From Candidatus Dojkabacteria bacterium (GTDB lineage Bacteria > Patescibacteriota > Dojkabacteria > SC72): a DNA stretch of 38,557 nucleotides. Numbering within the stretch: the first letter of the stretch is position 1; the number at the start of each line of letters is the position of its first letter. Location: the NCBI GenBank assembly GCA_028694805.1, contig JAQVKD010000003.1, positions 12,867 to 51,423 on the forward strand. The letters are read 5' to 3'. Made by a program: the position numbers and the translations under genes. Below the pieces are notes generated by a model that made no database searches, had not been told where the DNA came from, and saw only the letters and a program-made list of their open reading frames with translations. This document shows positions 8,765 through 17,480 of the stretch, one piece after another.

Positions 8765-9600
8765 TGTTTTAATTTCCCAGCTATTTTAATAGGAAATTTC
8801 CCTTCATTTCCTCCAATAACTAACTCTATTATCGGAATTTGATATATATCACTCTCAAACTGAATGTAGTATACATTAGGTGGAAAGATTCGATTAGTCA
8901 AGAAATAACCATTGGGACCAGTTTTATTAGCAAACACAACTCTTCCACTCTTGTCCTTAAGAAAAGTCGGGATATTCGGTATACCTCTATTATTAACATC
9001 TGTTAACCATATATTAATATTCCCTGGAAGTTTGTTTACGCTCTGAATATTGAATTGATATTGAGATCTGTTTTGTGGACCGATTATAATTCTTCTTACA
9101 GTATCATCTTGAGAAGTATTCTTTTGTTTCTCCTGATTTACATCTATCTGGGTTGGATTGTTCTCTTTCTGAAAAATATCATCTCCAGGTTTTTCAGTTG
9201 GAGAAATATTCTCTTCCTCTTGAATATTTCCACCAATAATTTTTTTATTTGGATCTTGAGCATCAGTATTAACAATAGGTTTTGTTCTATTTTCTTTCAT
9301 CTGTTCATTTAACCAAACTCTCTGAGTTGGTCTTTGTATAGCTTGAAAATAGTTTTTAACAAATTCATCTGCTCCTTGATCGTTGATAGGTACTAAAGCG
9401 AAAAATAGTCCAATTCCAGATAATAAAATAAATGCTGGCCATGCGATAATTCCTGGTAAACCTGCTTGATTGTTAAGAAGTAAAAATATTGATCCTGACA
9501 ATATTCCTGCTGCAAGATATGCAAATTCTTTAAGAGTTAATTTTGTAAATAATTTAAACTCTACATCAAGTACATTTTGTGGTATTGGATGCTGTTTCAT
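8761..9600 (-). CDS. PrgI-family membrane protein with C-terminal carboxypeptidase-regulatory/Ig-like domain
   Basis: MKQHPIPQNVLDVEFKLFTKLTLKEFAYLAAG with two TM segments is PrgI-like. C-terminal half (NIWLTDVNNRGIPNIPTFLKDKSGRVVFANKTGPNGYFLT) looks like a beta-sandwich. Confidence 0.8.
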   Translation of the reverse strand: MKQHPIPQNVLDVEFKLFTKLTLKEFAYLAAGILSGSIFLLLNNQAGLPGIIAWPAFILLSGIGLFFALVPINDQGADEFVKNYFQAIQRPTQRVWLNEQMKENRTKPIVNTDAQDPNKKIIGGNIQEEENISPTEKPGDDIFQKENNPTQIDVNQEKQKNTSQDDTVRRIIIGPQNRSQYQFNIQSVNKLPGNINIWLTDVNNRGIPNIPTFLKDKSGRVVFANKTGPNGYFLTNRIFPPNVYYIQFESDIYQIPIIELVIGGNEGKFPIKIAGKLKQ

Positions 9601-9632
9601 ACTATGTTAGTTTACCATAGCAATAAAAGTGT

Positions 9633-9662
9633 TTGAATAACCGATAATATTTGTTTTATTAT
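9633..9662 (+). promoter_or_regulatory. Promoter of the nucleotidyltransferase gene (leaderless)
   Basis: TTGAAT (9633-9638), 18-nt spacer, TATTAT (9657-9662); ATG at 9669. Confidence 0.5.
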
Positions 9663-9668
9663 GTATAT

Positions 9669-10463
9669 ATGAAGGAAAGTAATAAACATATACGAGCCTG
9701 TATTTATAAGTTATATGACTTTAGATCTAATATACCTGCAAACCTTTTATCTAAGAAAATTAACGAGGTGTGGAATATAAAAGATTTAGAATTAAAAGAA
9801 AATATTGAGGTTAATGATAAGGAGATTAAGAGAAAGATTAATATTGTTAAAAAATCTCTACATTTTTTATTATGTAAAAACCTTGTTAAATTTATAGCCG
9901 TCTCTGGTTCTGTTGGTTCAGAATTTTCAAAGAAAGAAGATGATATAGATCTATTTATAATTGTTAAAAATGATACTGCTTGGATATATCGTCTATATTT
10001 ATATATGAGAAATCTTTCTAGAAGAATAATTAGATCTAAAGAAAGAGTATCTAATGGAGAAAATGTAAAGGATAAATTCTGTATTAATTTAATTACAGAA
10101 GAAAGAGCTTTATTATTCGAGGATGACATTTTTAATCTAAATGAACTTTTATATATCAAACCAGTTTATAATGAAAATTTTTTAAACGTAATTTATCTCA
10201 ATAATCCATGGTTAAAAGATAAATATTTTGTATCGGATGAATTTTTAAATAGAGAAACCATAAGAGTAGGTGATGTAAAGGGATTATCTAAGAGAAATTA
10301 TTTGTTAATTCCCATAAATTTCTTTTTATTTATATTACAAATCTTTTATATGTCCATTATGAGGCATCAACCTGATTATAAAAGACTTTGGAAAGGTTTC
10401 TTAAGAGGTAGAATAGAATTTTTTCCTAAAGAATTTCGGGAGGAGAAAATTAAGAATCTTTAA
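9669..10463 (+). CDS. Nucleotidyltransferase-fold (pol beta-like) protein
   Basis: VSGSVGSEFSKKEDDIDLFIIV fits the GSxG...DxD nucleotidyltransferase signature. ATG 9669 preferred. Confidence 0.7.
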   Translation: MKESNKHIRACIYKLYDFRSNIPANLLSKKINEVWNIKDLELKENIEVNDKEIKRKINIVKKSLHFLLCKNLVKFIAVSGSVGSEFSKKEDDIDLFIIVKNDTAWIYRLYLYMRNLSRRIIRSKERVSNGENVKDKFCINLITEERALLFEDDIFNLNELLYIKPVYNENFLNVIYLNNPWLKDKYFVSDEFLNRETIRVGDVKGLSKRNYLLIPINFFLFILQIFYMSIMRHQPDYKRLWKGFLRGRIEFFPKEFREEKIKNL

Positions 10464-11544
10464 TACCATTTAAATCGATAAGTTGTGATATTGATAAAAT
10501 ATTTTTCGGTAGAACTTTTGGATCAACTGTTGTGATAAAAGTTTGCTGTTTTTCTAGAATTTCTTTATTAAATATCTCTTTTGTATTTTCTTTATCTAAT
10601 TCTGAGGCGATATCATCTAAAAGAAGAGTTGGATAGTATCCTAATTCTTGAGCGATTATATCGTGTGCAGTAAATATTAAATTTCCAATTGCTACTCTTT
10701 TTTGGCCCCTAGATCCATATTTTTTGATATCTTGATCTGTAAATATATTCCAATCATCTCTATGTGGTCCTATATTTGTATATCCGGTGGCGATATCTCT
10801 TTTCTTATTCAGTTCAAAAGTATTGGTTAATAGATCTTTTGTTCTCTCTATATCTTCATACATCTTTGATATTTTGTTTAATTCTTTCTCACAGAAAGTA
10901 TATTGTAATTTAAATTTTTCTTTTTCAAATTTTTTAATAATATCTATTCTCTCTTTGTATATTTCTGATGAGAGTTCTATAAATTGTCCAGTCCAGAAAT
11001 TTAATTGTGGATCATTTCTTGCTATTACTCCTTTTTCATAAAATTGTTTTGATAGTTTTTTGAGATATGAATTTCTTTGTCTAATTAACTTCTTAAAATT
11101 CGTAAGAGTGTATGGATATTCATAGTTGGTATAAGATATCGTTTCATCTAGAAAATCTCTTCTACGAGCTGGAGAGAGCATTAGGAGGTCTATTTTTTCT
11201 GGGTTAAAGATAGTCGCTCTGTTCTGTGAGAAAAATTTTTTAGGTGTAGTTTTATGATTATCAATCATATAGACTTTCCTATTATTATCTTTGTAGTGTG
11301 AATAGATATTCGTATCTGTTTGAATTTCAATTCTGCTGTGTTTATTAATTCCATTTTGTCCATTATGGATGTATTCATCTGTTCCAGACCATGGAGATTT
11401 CCCATTAAAGATAATATGTATTGCCTCGAGTATAGAACTTTTACCTTGTGCATTATCTCCATGTAGTACGACAATGTTAGAGTCAAAGTCCAATTCTAAA
11501 TCTTTAAATTTTCTGAAATTTTGTAATTTTAATTTCTTTATCAT
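10450..11544 (-). CDS. recF: DNA replication/repair protein RecF
   Basis: MIKKLKLQNFRKFKDLELDFDSNIVVLHGDNAQGKSSILEAIH, SRGQKRVAIGNLIF, TLLLDDIASELD. Confidence 0.93.
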   Translation of the reverse strand: MIKKLKLQNFRKFKDLELDFDSNIVVLHGDNAQGKSSILEAIHIIFNGKSPWSGTDEYIHNGQNGINKHSRIEIQTDTNIYSHYKDNNRKVYMIDNHKTTPKKFFSQNRATIFNPEKIDLLMLSPARRRDFLDETISYTNYEYPYTLTNFKKLIRQRNSYLKKLSKQFYEKGVIARNDPQLNFWTGQFIELSSEIYKERIDIIKKFEKEKFKLQYTFCEKELNKISKMYEDIERTKDLLTNTFELNKKRDIATGYTNIGPHRDDWNIFTDQDIKKYGSRGQKRVAIGNLIFTAHDIIAQELGYYPTLLLDDIASELDKENTKEIFNKEILEKQQTFITTVDPKVLPKNILSISQLIDLNGIKDS

Positions 11545-13361
11545 TATGTTTTTAATATAGCCAAAAATGCTTCTTGTGGGATATTAACCTGACCAACTCT
11601 TTTTAATCTCTTTTTTCCCGCTTTCTGTTTTTCAAGGAGTTTTTTCTTTCTACTGTAATCTCCTCCATAGAGCTTGGCAGTAACATCTTTTCTAAATGCT
11701 TTTACATCCTCTCTTGCGATTACATTAGACCCTATAGCTGCTTGTAGTGGTATAGAGAACTGTTGTCTTGGTATCTCATCTTTCATTACTTCCAAAAGTT
11801 TTACAGCTTTTGATCTAGCTCTATCTCTTGTCTCAAGAAAACTTAAAGCTGGAATCTCTTCATGATTTACTAGTACATCAACTTTAACCAAATCTACAGG
11901 GAAGAAATCTATAAATTCATATTCCATAGATGCGTATCCACTAGATATGTTTTTAAGGACATCAAAAAAGTTTGAGATAAGGGAGGCTAGGGGAATATCA
12001 TATTCTAATATTATATATTGCTCTTTTAATTGAATATCTCTATTTCCGGGATTGAGATACTTTGTATTAACGTAGTCTCCTCTGTTACGTTCGCATAGGT
12101 TCATAATATCTCCCATATATTTTTGAGGTGTCATAATTTCTACTCTTACCCATGGTTCATTAATTTCTTCTATTTGTGTTGGATCTGGTAATTCACTAGG
12201 TGTTTGTATAACTAATTCCTCTCCACCTATTGCTTTTACCTTATATTCAACAGTAGGCGCTGTAATTAGTAGATCCACATTGTATTCTCGTTCCAATCTT
12301 TCTTGGACTATCTGCATATGTAGTAATCCCAGAAACCCACATCTAAACCCTGATCCTAAAAGTGCAGATCTTTGATCTGAAAATGTTAGTGCTGCATCAT
12401 TTAAGGCCAATTTGTTTAAAGCAATTTTTAATGGCTCATATTCTTCAGTATAGGTAGGGAAAAATGTAGCAAATACATTGGCTTTTGGTGTTTTGTATCC
12501 AGGTAATGGCTCAGTATTTTCTTTATCAGATATTGTATCTCCTACAGTAAAGTATTTAATATCCTTTAATCCTGTTGATATATATCCAACTTCTCCACAG
12601 CTAAGATTTTCTACTTCTTCTAAATCTGGATTAAATATTCCTATTTCTGTTGGAAGAAAACTTTCTTTCTTTTGAATCATGAATAGCTCAGTTCCTTTAC
12701 CGTGTTTATGACTTAATGATCCATTAAATATTCTTATAGCAACAACTACACCTCTATGCTCATCATAAAAAGAATCAAATATTAATGCTTGTAATGGCTT
12801 TTCAATATCTCCATTAGGTGCTGGGCATTCTTTAATTATATTATCTAAAAGTACAGGTACATTTTCTCCTGTTTTTCCAGAAACTTTTATAATGTCCTCT
12901 TTTTGGAATCCTAATAGATTGCACATTTCTTCTTCTCTTGCATTAATATCCACATTTGGTAAATCTATCTTATTTAAAACTGGTATTAGTTTTAGTCCCA
13001 GTTCTAGTGCTTTTTTGGCATTTGATAATGTTTGTGCTTGTATACCTTGAGATGCATCTACAAGAAGTATTGCTGATTCACAGGCAGCTAATGATCTAGA
13101 TACTTCATATGAGAAATCTACATGTCCAGGAGTATCTATGAGATTAAGCTCATATCCTTTCCAATTCATTTTGCATGCTTGTAGTTTTATAGTGATTCCT
13201 CTTTCTTGTTCTAGATCTAATCGATCAAGGATTCTTTCCTTGTGTTTTTCATGTCTAGTATCTGTATGTGTTGCTTCAAGCATTCTATCTGCTAGGGTAG
13301 ATTTCCCATGGTCTATGTGTGCAATTATTGAGAAATTGCGTATTTTATCAAGATTTTTCAT
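11544..13361 (-). CDS. lepA: Elongation factor 4
   Basis: IRNFSIIAHIDHGKSTLADRML, LDLEQERGITIK, DTPGHVDFSYEVSRSLAACE, NKIDLP, and LepA C-terminal VNIPQEAFLAILKT. Confidence 0.98.
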   Translation of the reverse strand: MKNLDKIRNFSIIAHIDHGKSTLADRMLEATHTDTRHEKHKERILDRLDLEQERGITIKLQACKMNWKGYELNLIDTPGHVDFSYEVSRSLAACESAILLVDASQGIQAQTLSNAKKALELGLKLIPVLNKIDLPNVDINAREEEMCNLLGFQKEDIIKVSGKTGENVPVLLDNIIKECPAPNGDIEKPLQALIFDSFYDEHRGVVVAIRIFNGSLSHKHGKGTELFMIQKKESFLPTEIGIFNPDLEEVENLSCGEVGYISTGLKDIKYFTVGDTISDKENTEPLPGYKTPKANVFATFFPTYTEEYEPLKIALNKLALNDAALTFSDQRSALLGSGFRCGFLGLLHMQIVQERLEREYNVDLLITAPTVEYKVKAIGGEELVIQTPSELPDPTQIEEINEPWVRVEIMTPQKYMGDIMNLCERNRGDYVNTKYLNPGNRDIQLKEQYIILEYDIPLASLISNFFDVLKNISSGYASMEYEFIDFFPVDLVKVDVLVNHEEIPALSFLETRDRARSKAVKLLEVMKDEIPRQQFSIPLQAAIGSNVIAREDVKAFRKDVTAKLYGGDYSRKKKLLEKQKAGKKRLKRVGQVNIPQEAFLAILKT

Positions 13362-13368
13362 ACCATGA

Positions 13369-13374
13369 ATTATA
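13369..13374 (-). promoter_or_regulatory. -10 box of lepA promoter (leaderless)
   Basis: Minus strand TTTGTATAATTCATGGTATG: TATAAT ends 7 nt before the lepA ATG. Confidence 0.6.
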
Positions 13375-13400
13375 CAAATTGTGGATGTTTTTAGAAAGGC

Positions 13401-13970
13401 TTATTGTTGAATGATTATTTCCATTTCAAAATCTTCACTAAATTGCACACCGATCAAACTTTCTACTGTTAAGTAAACAATATATTTACTTTGAGGTCTT
13501 AGTAATATCTCTACATCTTCAGATTCTCCATTAGCTTTTTGTAATCTATAGCTTTGATCATTTATAATTAATCCGATGTCTGATTGTGTAGGATTTATTG
13601 TCGTTCCCATAAAGGTAATACTTTTTTCTTCATCTGTTCTATTTTGTATCTCTAGAATAGGTTTCGAGTAAAAATCAGATTCTCTTTTAGTCAAAACTGC
13701 TTGGTAAGTATAGTTACCATCATCTTCTCTATATACTTTCTCTGAACTCAGGATCTCATGTGTTCCACCAACTAAATCAACAATTATTTCAGAACTTGTT
13801 GTAACACCTAAAACATCTGTAAATTGTTTTAAATTTTTTGTTATTGGTTCTAAATTAATTACTGTTATTGAAGGAATTATAAACAGAAGCGCCAAAAGAC
13901 CCAATGCAATTGGTTCAAATATTTTACTAGAAATCTCTTTAAATCGTGATTTTTTGTATGTTTTTACCAT
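13401..13970 (-). CDS. Membrane-anchored extracytoplasmic protein of unknown function
   Basis: Single N-terminal hydrophobic segment (IALGLLALLFIIPSITVI) then a polar beta-rich domain. Met at 13970 lies 1 nt after the upstream stop. Confidence 0.65.
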   Translation of the reverse strand: MVKTYKKSRFKEISSKIFEPIALGLLALLFIIPSITVINLEPITKNLKQFTDVLGVTTSSEIIVDLVGGTHEILSSEKVYREDDGNYTYQAVLTKRESDFYSKPILEIQNRTDEEKSITFMGTTINPTQSDIGLIINDQSYRLQKANGESEDVEILLRPQSKYIVYLTVESLIGVQFSEDFEMEIIIQQ

Positions 13971-13971
13971 A

Positions 13972-14526
13972 TTAATAGTATGAATGTTTACTATTATTAG
14001 GATATACTTTATCAGTCTCAATTTCAAATGTTTTTATCAATCCCCATATGGAAAGTAGAGATAGAATTCCTGAAGTTATACCTACCCATATATATGTTTG
14101 CCCGTTTATTGCATTGGATATGACTATGATTGAAGATATGAGGAGAAAGGTTGTCCATATGAATATTTTTAAGAAGGTTGTGTTATTACTTGTTACCCAT
14201 TTTAGGATATTGAATTTGACTATTTTCGCTATAGTTCGTGGGTTATTCATTGTATCTTGAAAAATAGTTGTTCTAATTATCATATATATTGTTGGTATTC
14301 CTAATATCAAAATCATTGATAAGTCAGAGATCGAATTTACAAACAGAGTAGATACTTCATCTGAAAGAAAAATTTGTGTGGAAAATATTCCATTAATCTC
14401 ATTTCCTACCTCAAACTGTAGGTTATAGCTGATAATTAGAGCCATTATACCCACAAACTTCCCAGCTATCATAAGGATTGCTGGTAGTATTGAGAGTTTA
14501 AGAGCTTTTTTTAGAAGTATTGACAT
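13972..14526 (-). CDS. Multi-pass membrane protein of unknown function
   Basis: About four hydrophobic segments. Start overlaps the 3' end of rpsT. Confidence 0.6.
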   Translation of the reverse strand: MSILLKKALKLSILPAILMIAGKFVGIMALIISYNLQFEVGNEINGIFSTQIFLSDEVSTLFVNSISDLSMILILGIPTIYMIIRTTIFQDTMNNPRTIAKIVKFNILKWVTSNNTTFLKIFIWTTFLLISSIIVISNAINGQTYIWVGITSGILSLLSIWGLIKTFEIETDKVYPNNSKHSYY

Positions 14527-14794
14527 TATCTTGGGCAAGTTTATTAAGTTTATCTGCAAGTCTGGATTTTCTCCTACTTGCATTACCTTTCTTTATAACA
14601 TTTTTCTTAGCTGCCTTGTCAAGTACCTTATAAATTTGTGGTAGTACAGCCTTAGCTTCATCATACTTTTCTTCTTTTAGTAGATCATCAAATCTCTTGA
14701 TTGCTCTTTTAGTACGATTTCTTAATCTGTTATTGTAAACAGTTCTTCTTTCTGTTTGTCTCAAATCTTTTATTGAGGTCTTTAAATTTGGCAT
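14498..14794 (-). CDS. rpsT: 30S ribosomal protein S20
   Basis: MPNLKTSIKDLRQTERRTVYNNRLRNRTKRAIKRF... KNVIKKGNASRRKSRLADKLNKL. Confidence 0.93.
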   Translation of the reverse strand: MPNLKTSIKDLRQTERRTVYNNRLRNRTKRAIKRFDDLLKEEKYDEAKAVLPQIYKVLDKAAKKNVIKKGNASRRKSRLADKLNKLAQDNVNTSKKSS

Positions 14795-14887
14795 TTAACG
14801 TATATCAAAAATATTAATTGAACTGGGGCTATTATATCTATATTTAAAATATTTGTAAACATCAGGTTTTCTGTTACACTATAACAT

Positions 14888-15289
14888 ATGAAAGAAGGTT
14901 TGAAAAATTGGTTAGTAATTTTCTCAATAGTTACGGTTTCTGCCTTGATAGTTCATTTTGGATTTTTTTATCAGAAAGATGAGAGTAGTGAAGTTTTGGG
15001 TATTCAGGAGGTTAATTATAAATATGCTCCGTATATAACATCAATTGCCCCTATATCTCTTCTAGTTGGTGATGAGTTCAATTATACTATCTCAGTAAGT
15101 GATTTAGATTCTCAAGAGGATGATTTAATATATTTTTTAACAGAGAAACCTGAATGGTTATATATTGATAATAATGTTGTTTATGGTATTCCATATAAGG
15201 CTGGAACATATAAATTTGTACTTACTGTTTCAGATGGTGTAAATTCTACATCACAAATTAATTATATTGTAGTAGAGAATGAAGAATAG
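14888..15289 (+). CDS. Small membrane-anchored Ig-like (putative Ig/He_PIG-type) exoprotein
   Basis: N-terminal TM, then APYITSIAPISLLVGDEFNYTISVSDLDSQEDDLIYFLTEKPEWLYIDNNVVYGIPYKAGTYKFVLTVSDGVNS. Confidence 0.75.
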   Translation: MKEGLKNWLVIFSIVTVSALIVHFGFFYQKDESSEVLGIQEVNYKYAPYITSIAPISLLVGDEFNYTISVSDLDSQEDDLIYFLTEKPEWLYIDNNVVYGIPYKAGTYKFVLTVSDGVNSTSQINYIVVENEE

Positions 15290-15674
15290 GGTAGTTATTA
15301 TAGTTATTTTAAGTGTTATTCTACTTATTCTTGGAGTAGTTACAATTTTTGCATTTAAAGTAAGAGGATCTAGTAATATGGATCTTGTGTCAGGGTGCGT
15401 TCCATACAATGTTGTAATAAGTAGAGAGGGGGATTATAAGGCTAATATCTCTTGGAGTACGGAAGATGATTGTCTAGGATATATTTCTTATGGTGATGGA
15501 AGAGAGACTTTAGATTTTCTAGCATTGGATATAGAAGATTTGTCATCTAGAAGTCATACAGTAGTTATAGAAAAATTACTTCCAAGTCAAACCTATTTCT
15601 TTGTAATTAATTCTGGTGAAAATATGTATGGGAATAAAGGATTACCTTTATCTTTTTCTCTCTCTTCTCTGTAA
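15279..15674 (+). CDS. Small membrane-anchored FN3-like exoprotein
   Basis: N-terminal TM, then PYNVVISREGDYKANISWSTEDDCLGYISYGDG...LLPSQTYFFVINS (FN3-type pattern). Overlaps the preceding ORF by 11 bp. Confidence 0.7.
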   Translation: MKNRVVIIVILSVILLILGVVTIFAFKVRGSSNMDLVSGCVPYNVVISREGDYKANISWSTEDDCLGYISYGDGRETLDFLALDIEDLSSRSHTVVIEKLLPSQTYFFVINSGENMYGNKGLPLSFSLSSL

Positions 15675-17420
15675 GATCTTCTCTTCAAAATATCTCTTTG
15701 GATTAAATATCTTGTATGATGTCATCTCTGCATCTTTGTAGGCATTTGTATTTATTATAAAGTGAGCAAGTTTATTTCCTTGATTGGTATTGTATATGAT
15801 TATTCCAATGAGTATTATTCCAATACCTACTGCTATTCTTCCTATTGTTGTATCAAAGATTCCAGTTTGTGGTACGCTAGTATCAATATCATCACAATCC
15901 TGTGCAACAATTACCTCTACAGAAGCTCTTAATGTTGATGGATCTTCTGGTATCTCTGTAGGGGTTACGATAACTTCATTTAAATTATCACCGGTAAGAG
16001 AGTTTGATCCAGCTATTGCATTAAATTCTATAGTTAAGGTTCCGTTAGAAGTTATTGACCAAGAATCTTCTGGAGCCCATACTATTTCTTGAGATTCTCC
16101 TACATCTGTAGTTGTAACAAAAACAGAATCCGCTATTGCATTTCCATTTAATTTAGAAGATCCTGATACATATGTAAAACCTAGTGGTAATTTATCTTTT
16201 ATAGATTCTATAGTATCAGTACTATCTCTTTCATTTGTGACTGTAATAGTGAAAGTTGTTGTATTATCAGGAGAGACCCTCTCTAAACATGTCTCTGAAC
16301 TTGTTTTTGAAACAGAGAATAAGGATTCTTCCACTGTTGTTTCATCGTCGGTAGTTTCGTCTGTAGTATCTTGATCAGTGCTATCTGTTGTATCCGTTGT
16401 ATCTTGATCTGTAGTATCTTCTGTTTCATCTAAAGTTATAGTAGTTGTTGCACTGCCTAAACTATTACTGTCTTGTATTATTTCTGCTGTTACTTCTATT
16501 TCTCCAGTGTACTGACTTAATAGTGCAAAAGAATCTGTTCCAGAGAAGTTGTCCTCATCATATAATTCAACTTCTGTGATAGAAATTCTCCCACGGGTTG
16601 GATCAAGTTCGAAACCATCTGTCATTGTTAGTGTATTATTCTCAAATGAGAATTTTACTGTTGTATCTGTATCCTCTAATCCGGCCGCATTTATAATTGC
16701 AGATAACACTTTTGTTTGATTGTTTTCTGTATATGTATCAAGAACTAAACTACTTACTCCTGCTTTTGCTGTAGTTGTAATTTCTATTAAACGTTTACAT
16801 ATGATAGATGTAACAGTATCTCCTGTACTATTAATGGCTTGTGCAGAAATTTGTAAGGTGCTGTTATCTTCACCGAGATCAGATATAGTTTTTGTAATGA
16901 CATTTCCATTAACTGTATCTGGTTCTGTAGGTACGTTATTAATCAAAAATTTGGGATCTGTGTAACTATCGGAATCGAATGTTGCAGTCACAAGAATAGT
17001 CTCGTCGGGTTGTATTTTTCCAGTAACTATTAACCCATCTTCTGTAGTAATTTCCATGGCACTACATGCAGTACTAGGAATATTTTTTGTTGTACATATT
17101 AGATAGGAATCTTGTGGAGTAGTACTGTATAAACTACTAGTTGATAGGTCATCTGTTGAACAAGTTGCAGAACATTCCTGGAGTGTCCCTTTAGAGGTAT
17201 TAAATTTAAAGGCTCTTTGTGTATCTGTACATGAATTTGTTACTTGAGGATCTACATAGTAACATCCACAGGTAATTATTTCCTCTTCCTCCTCTGCTTG
17301 GAAAATATCTCCAGATAGATAGAAATATACTACTGCCCCGATTAATCCGAGTATCAATATTGCTAAGAAGATTAGGAGAACCTTTATTGTTTTCTTTGAT
17401 TTCTTTTTTTGCTGATCCAT
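15648..17420 (-). CDS. Surface protein with Cys-rich N-terminal region, Thr/Asp-rich linker, DUF11-like domain and VPQTG-TM C-terminus
   Basis: N-terminal TM; ITCGCYYVDPQ...C..C; DTTDQDTTDTTDSTDQDTTDETTDDETT linker; TFTITVTNERDSTDTIESIKDKLPLGFTYVSGS; VPQTGIFDTTIGRIAVGIGIILIGIIIY followed by a basic tail. Confidence 0.8.
   Translation of the reverse strand: MDQQKKKSKKTIKVLLIFLAILILGLIGAVVYFYLSGDIFQAEEEEEIITCGCYYVDPQVTNSCTDTQRAFKFNTSKGTLQECSATCSTDDLSTSSLYSTTPQDSYLICTTKNIPSTACSAMEITTEDGLIVTGKIQPDETILVTATFDSDSYTDPKFLINNVPTEPDTVNGNVITKTISDLGEDNSTLQISAQAINSTGDTVTSIICKRLIEITTTAKAGVSSLVLDTYTENNQTKVLSAIINAAGLEDTDTTVKFSFENNTLTMTDGFELDPTRGRISITEVELYDEDNFSGTDSFALLSQYTGEIEVTAEIIQDSNSLGSATTTITLDETEDTTDQDTTDTTDSTDQDTTDETTDDETTVEESLFSVSKTSSETCLERVSPDNTTTFTITVTNERDSTDTIESIKDKLPLGFTYVSGSSKLNGNAIADSVFVTTTDVGESQEIVWAPEDSWSITSNGTLTIEFNAIAGSNSLTGDNLNEVIVTPTEIPEDPSTLRASVEVIVAQDCDDIDTSVPQTGIFDTTIGRIAVGIGIILIGIIIYNTNQGNKLAHFIINTNAYKDAEMTSYKIFNPKRYFEEKILQRRERKR
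16328..16434 (-). repeat. Low-complexity Thr/Asp/Glu-rich coding repeat
   Basis: Encodes DETEDTTDQDTTDTTDSTDQDTTDETTDDETT; degenerate gat/act-type triplets. Confidence 0.8.
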
Positions 17421-17480
17421 ATGTAAGCAGTAAAATTACTATCCTGATACAGTTTAAGTTAATATCGTATACAATGTCAA

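Noticed and set aside
5505-9600. Integrative conjugative element
   Set aside because: No relaxase, integrase, att-like repeats or cargo genes seen; flanks are ordinary chromosomal genes.
9601-9620. Inverted repeat CTATG...CATAG upstream of the PrgI-like gene
   Set aside because: Only 5 bp per arm in AT-rich sequence; could be chance, no operator motif recognised.
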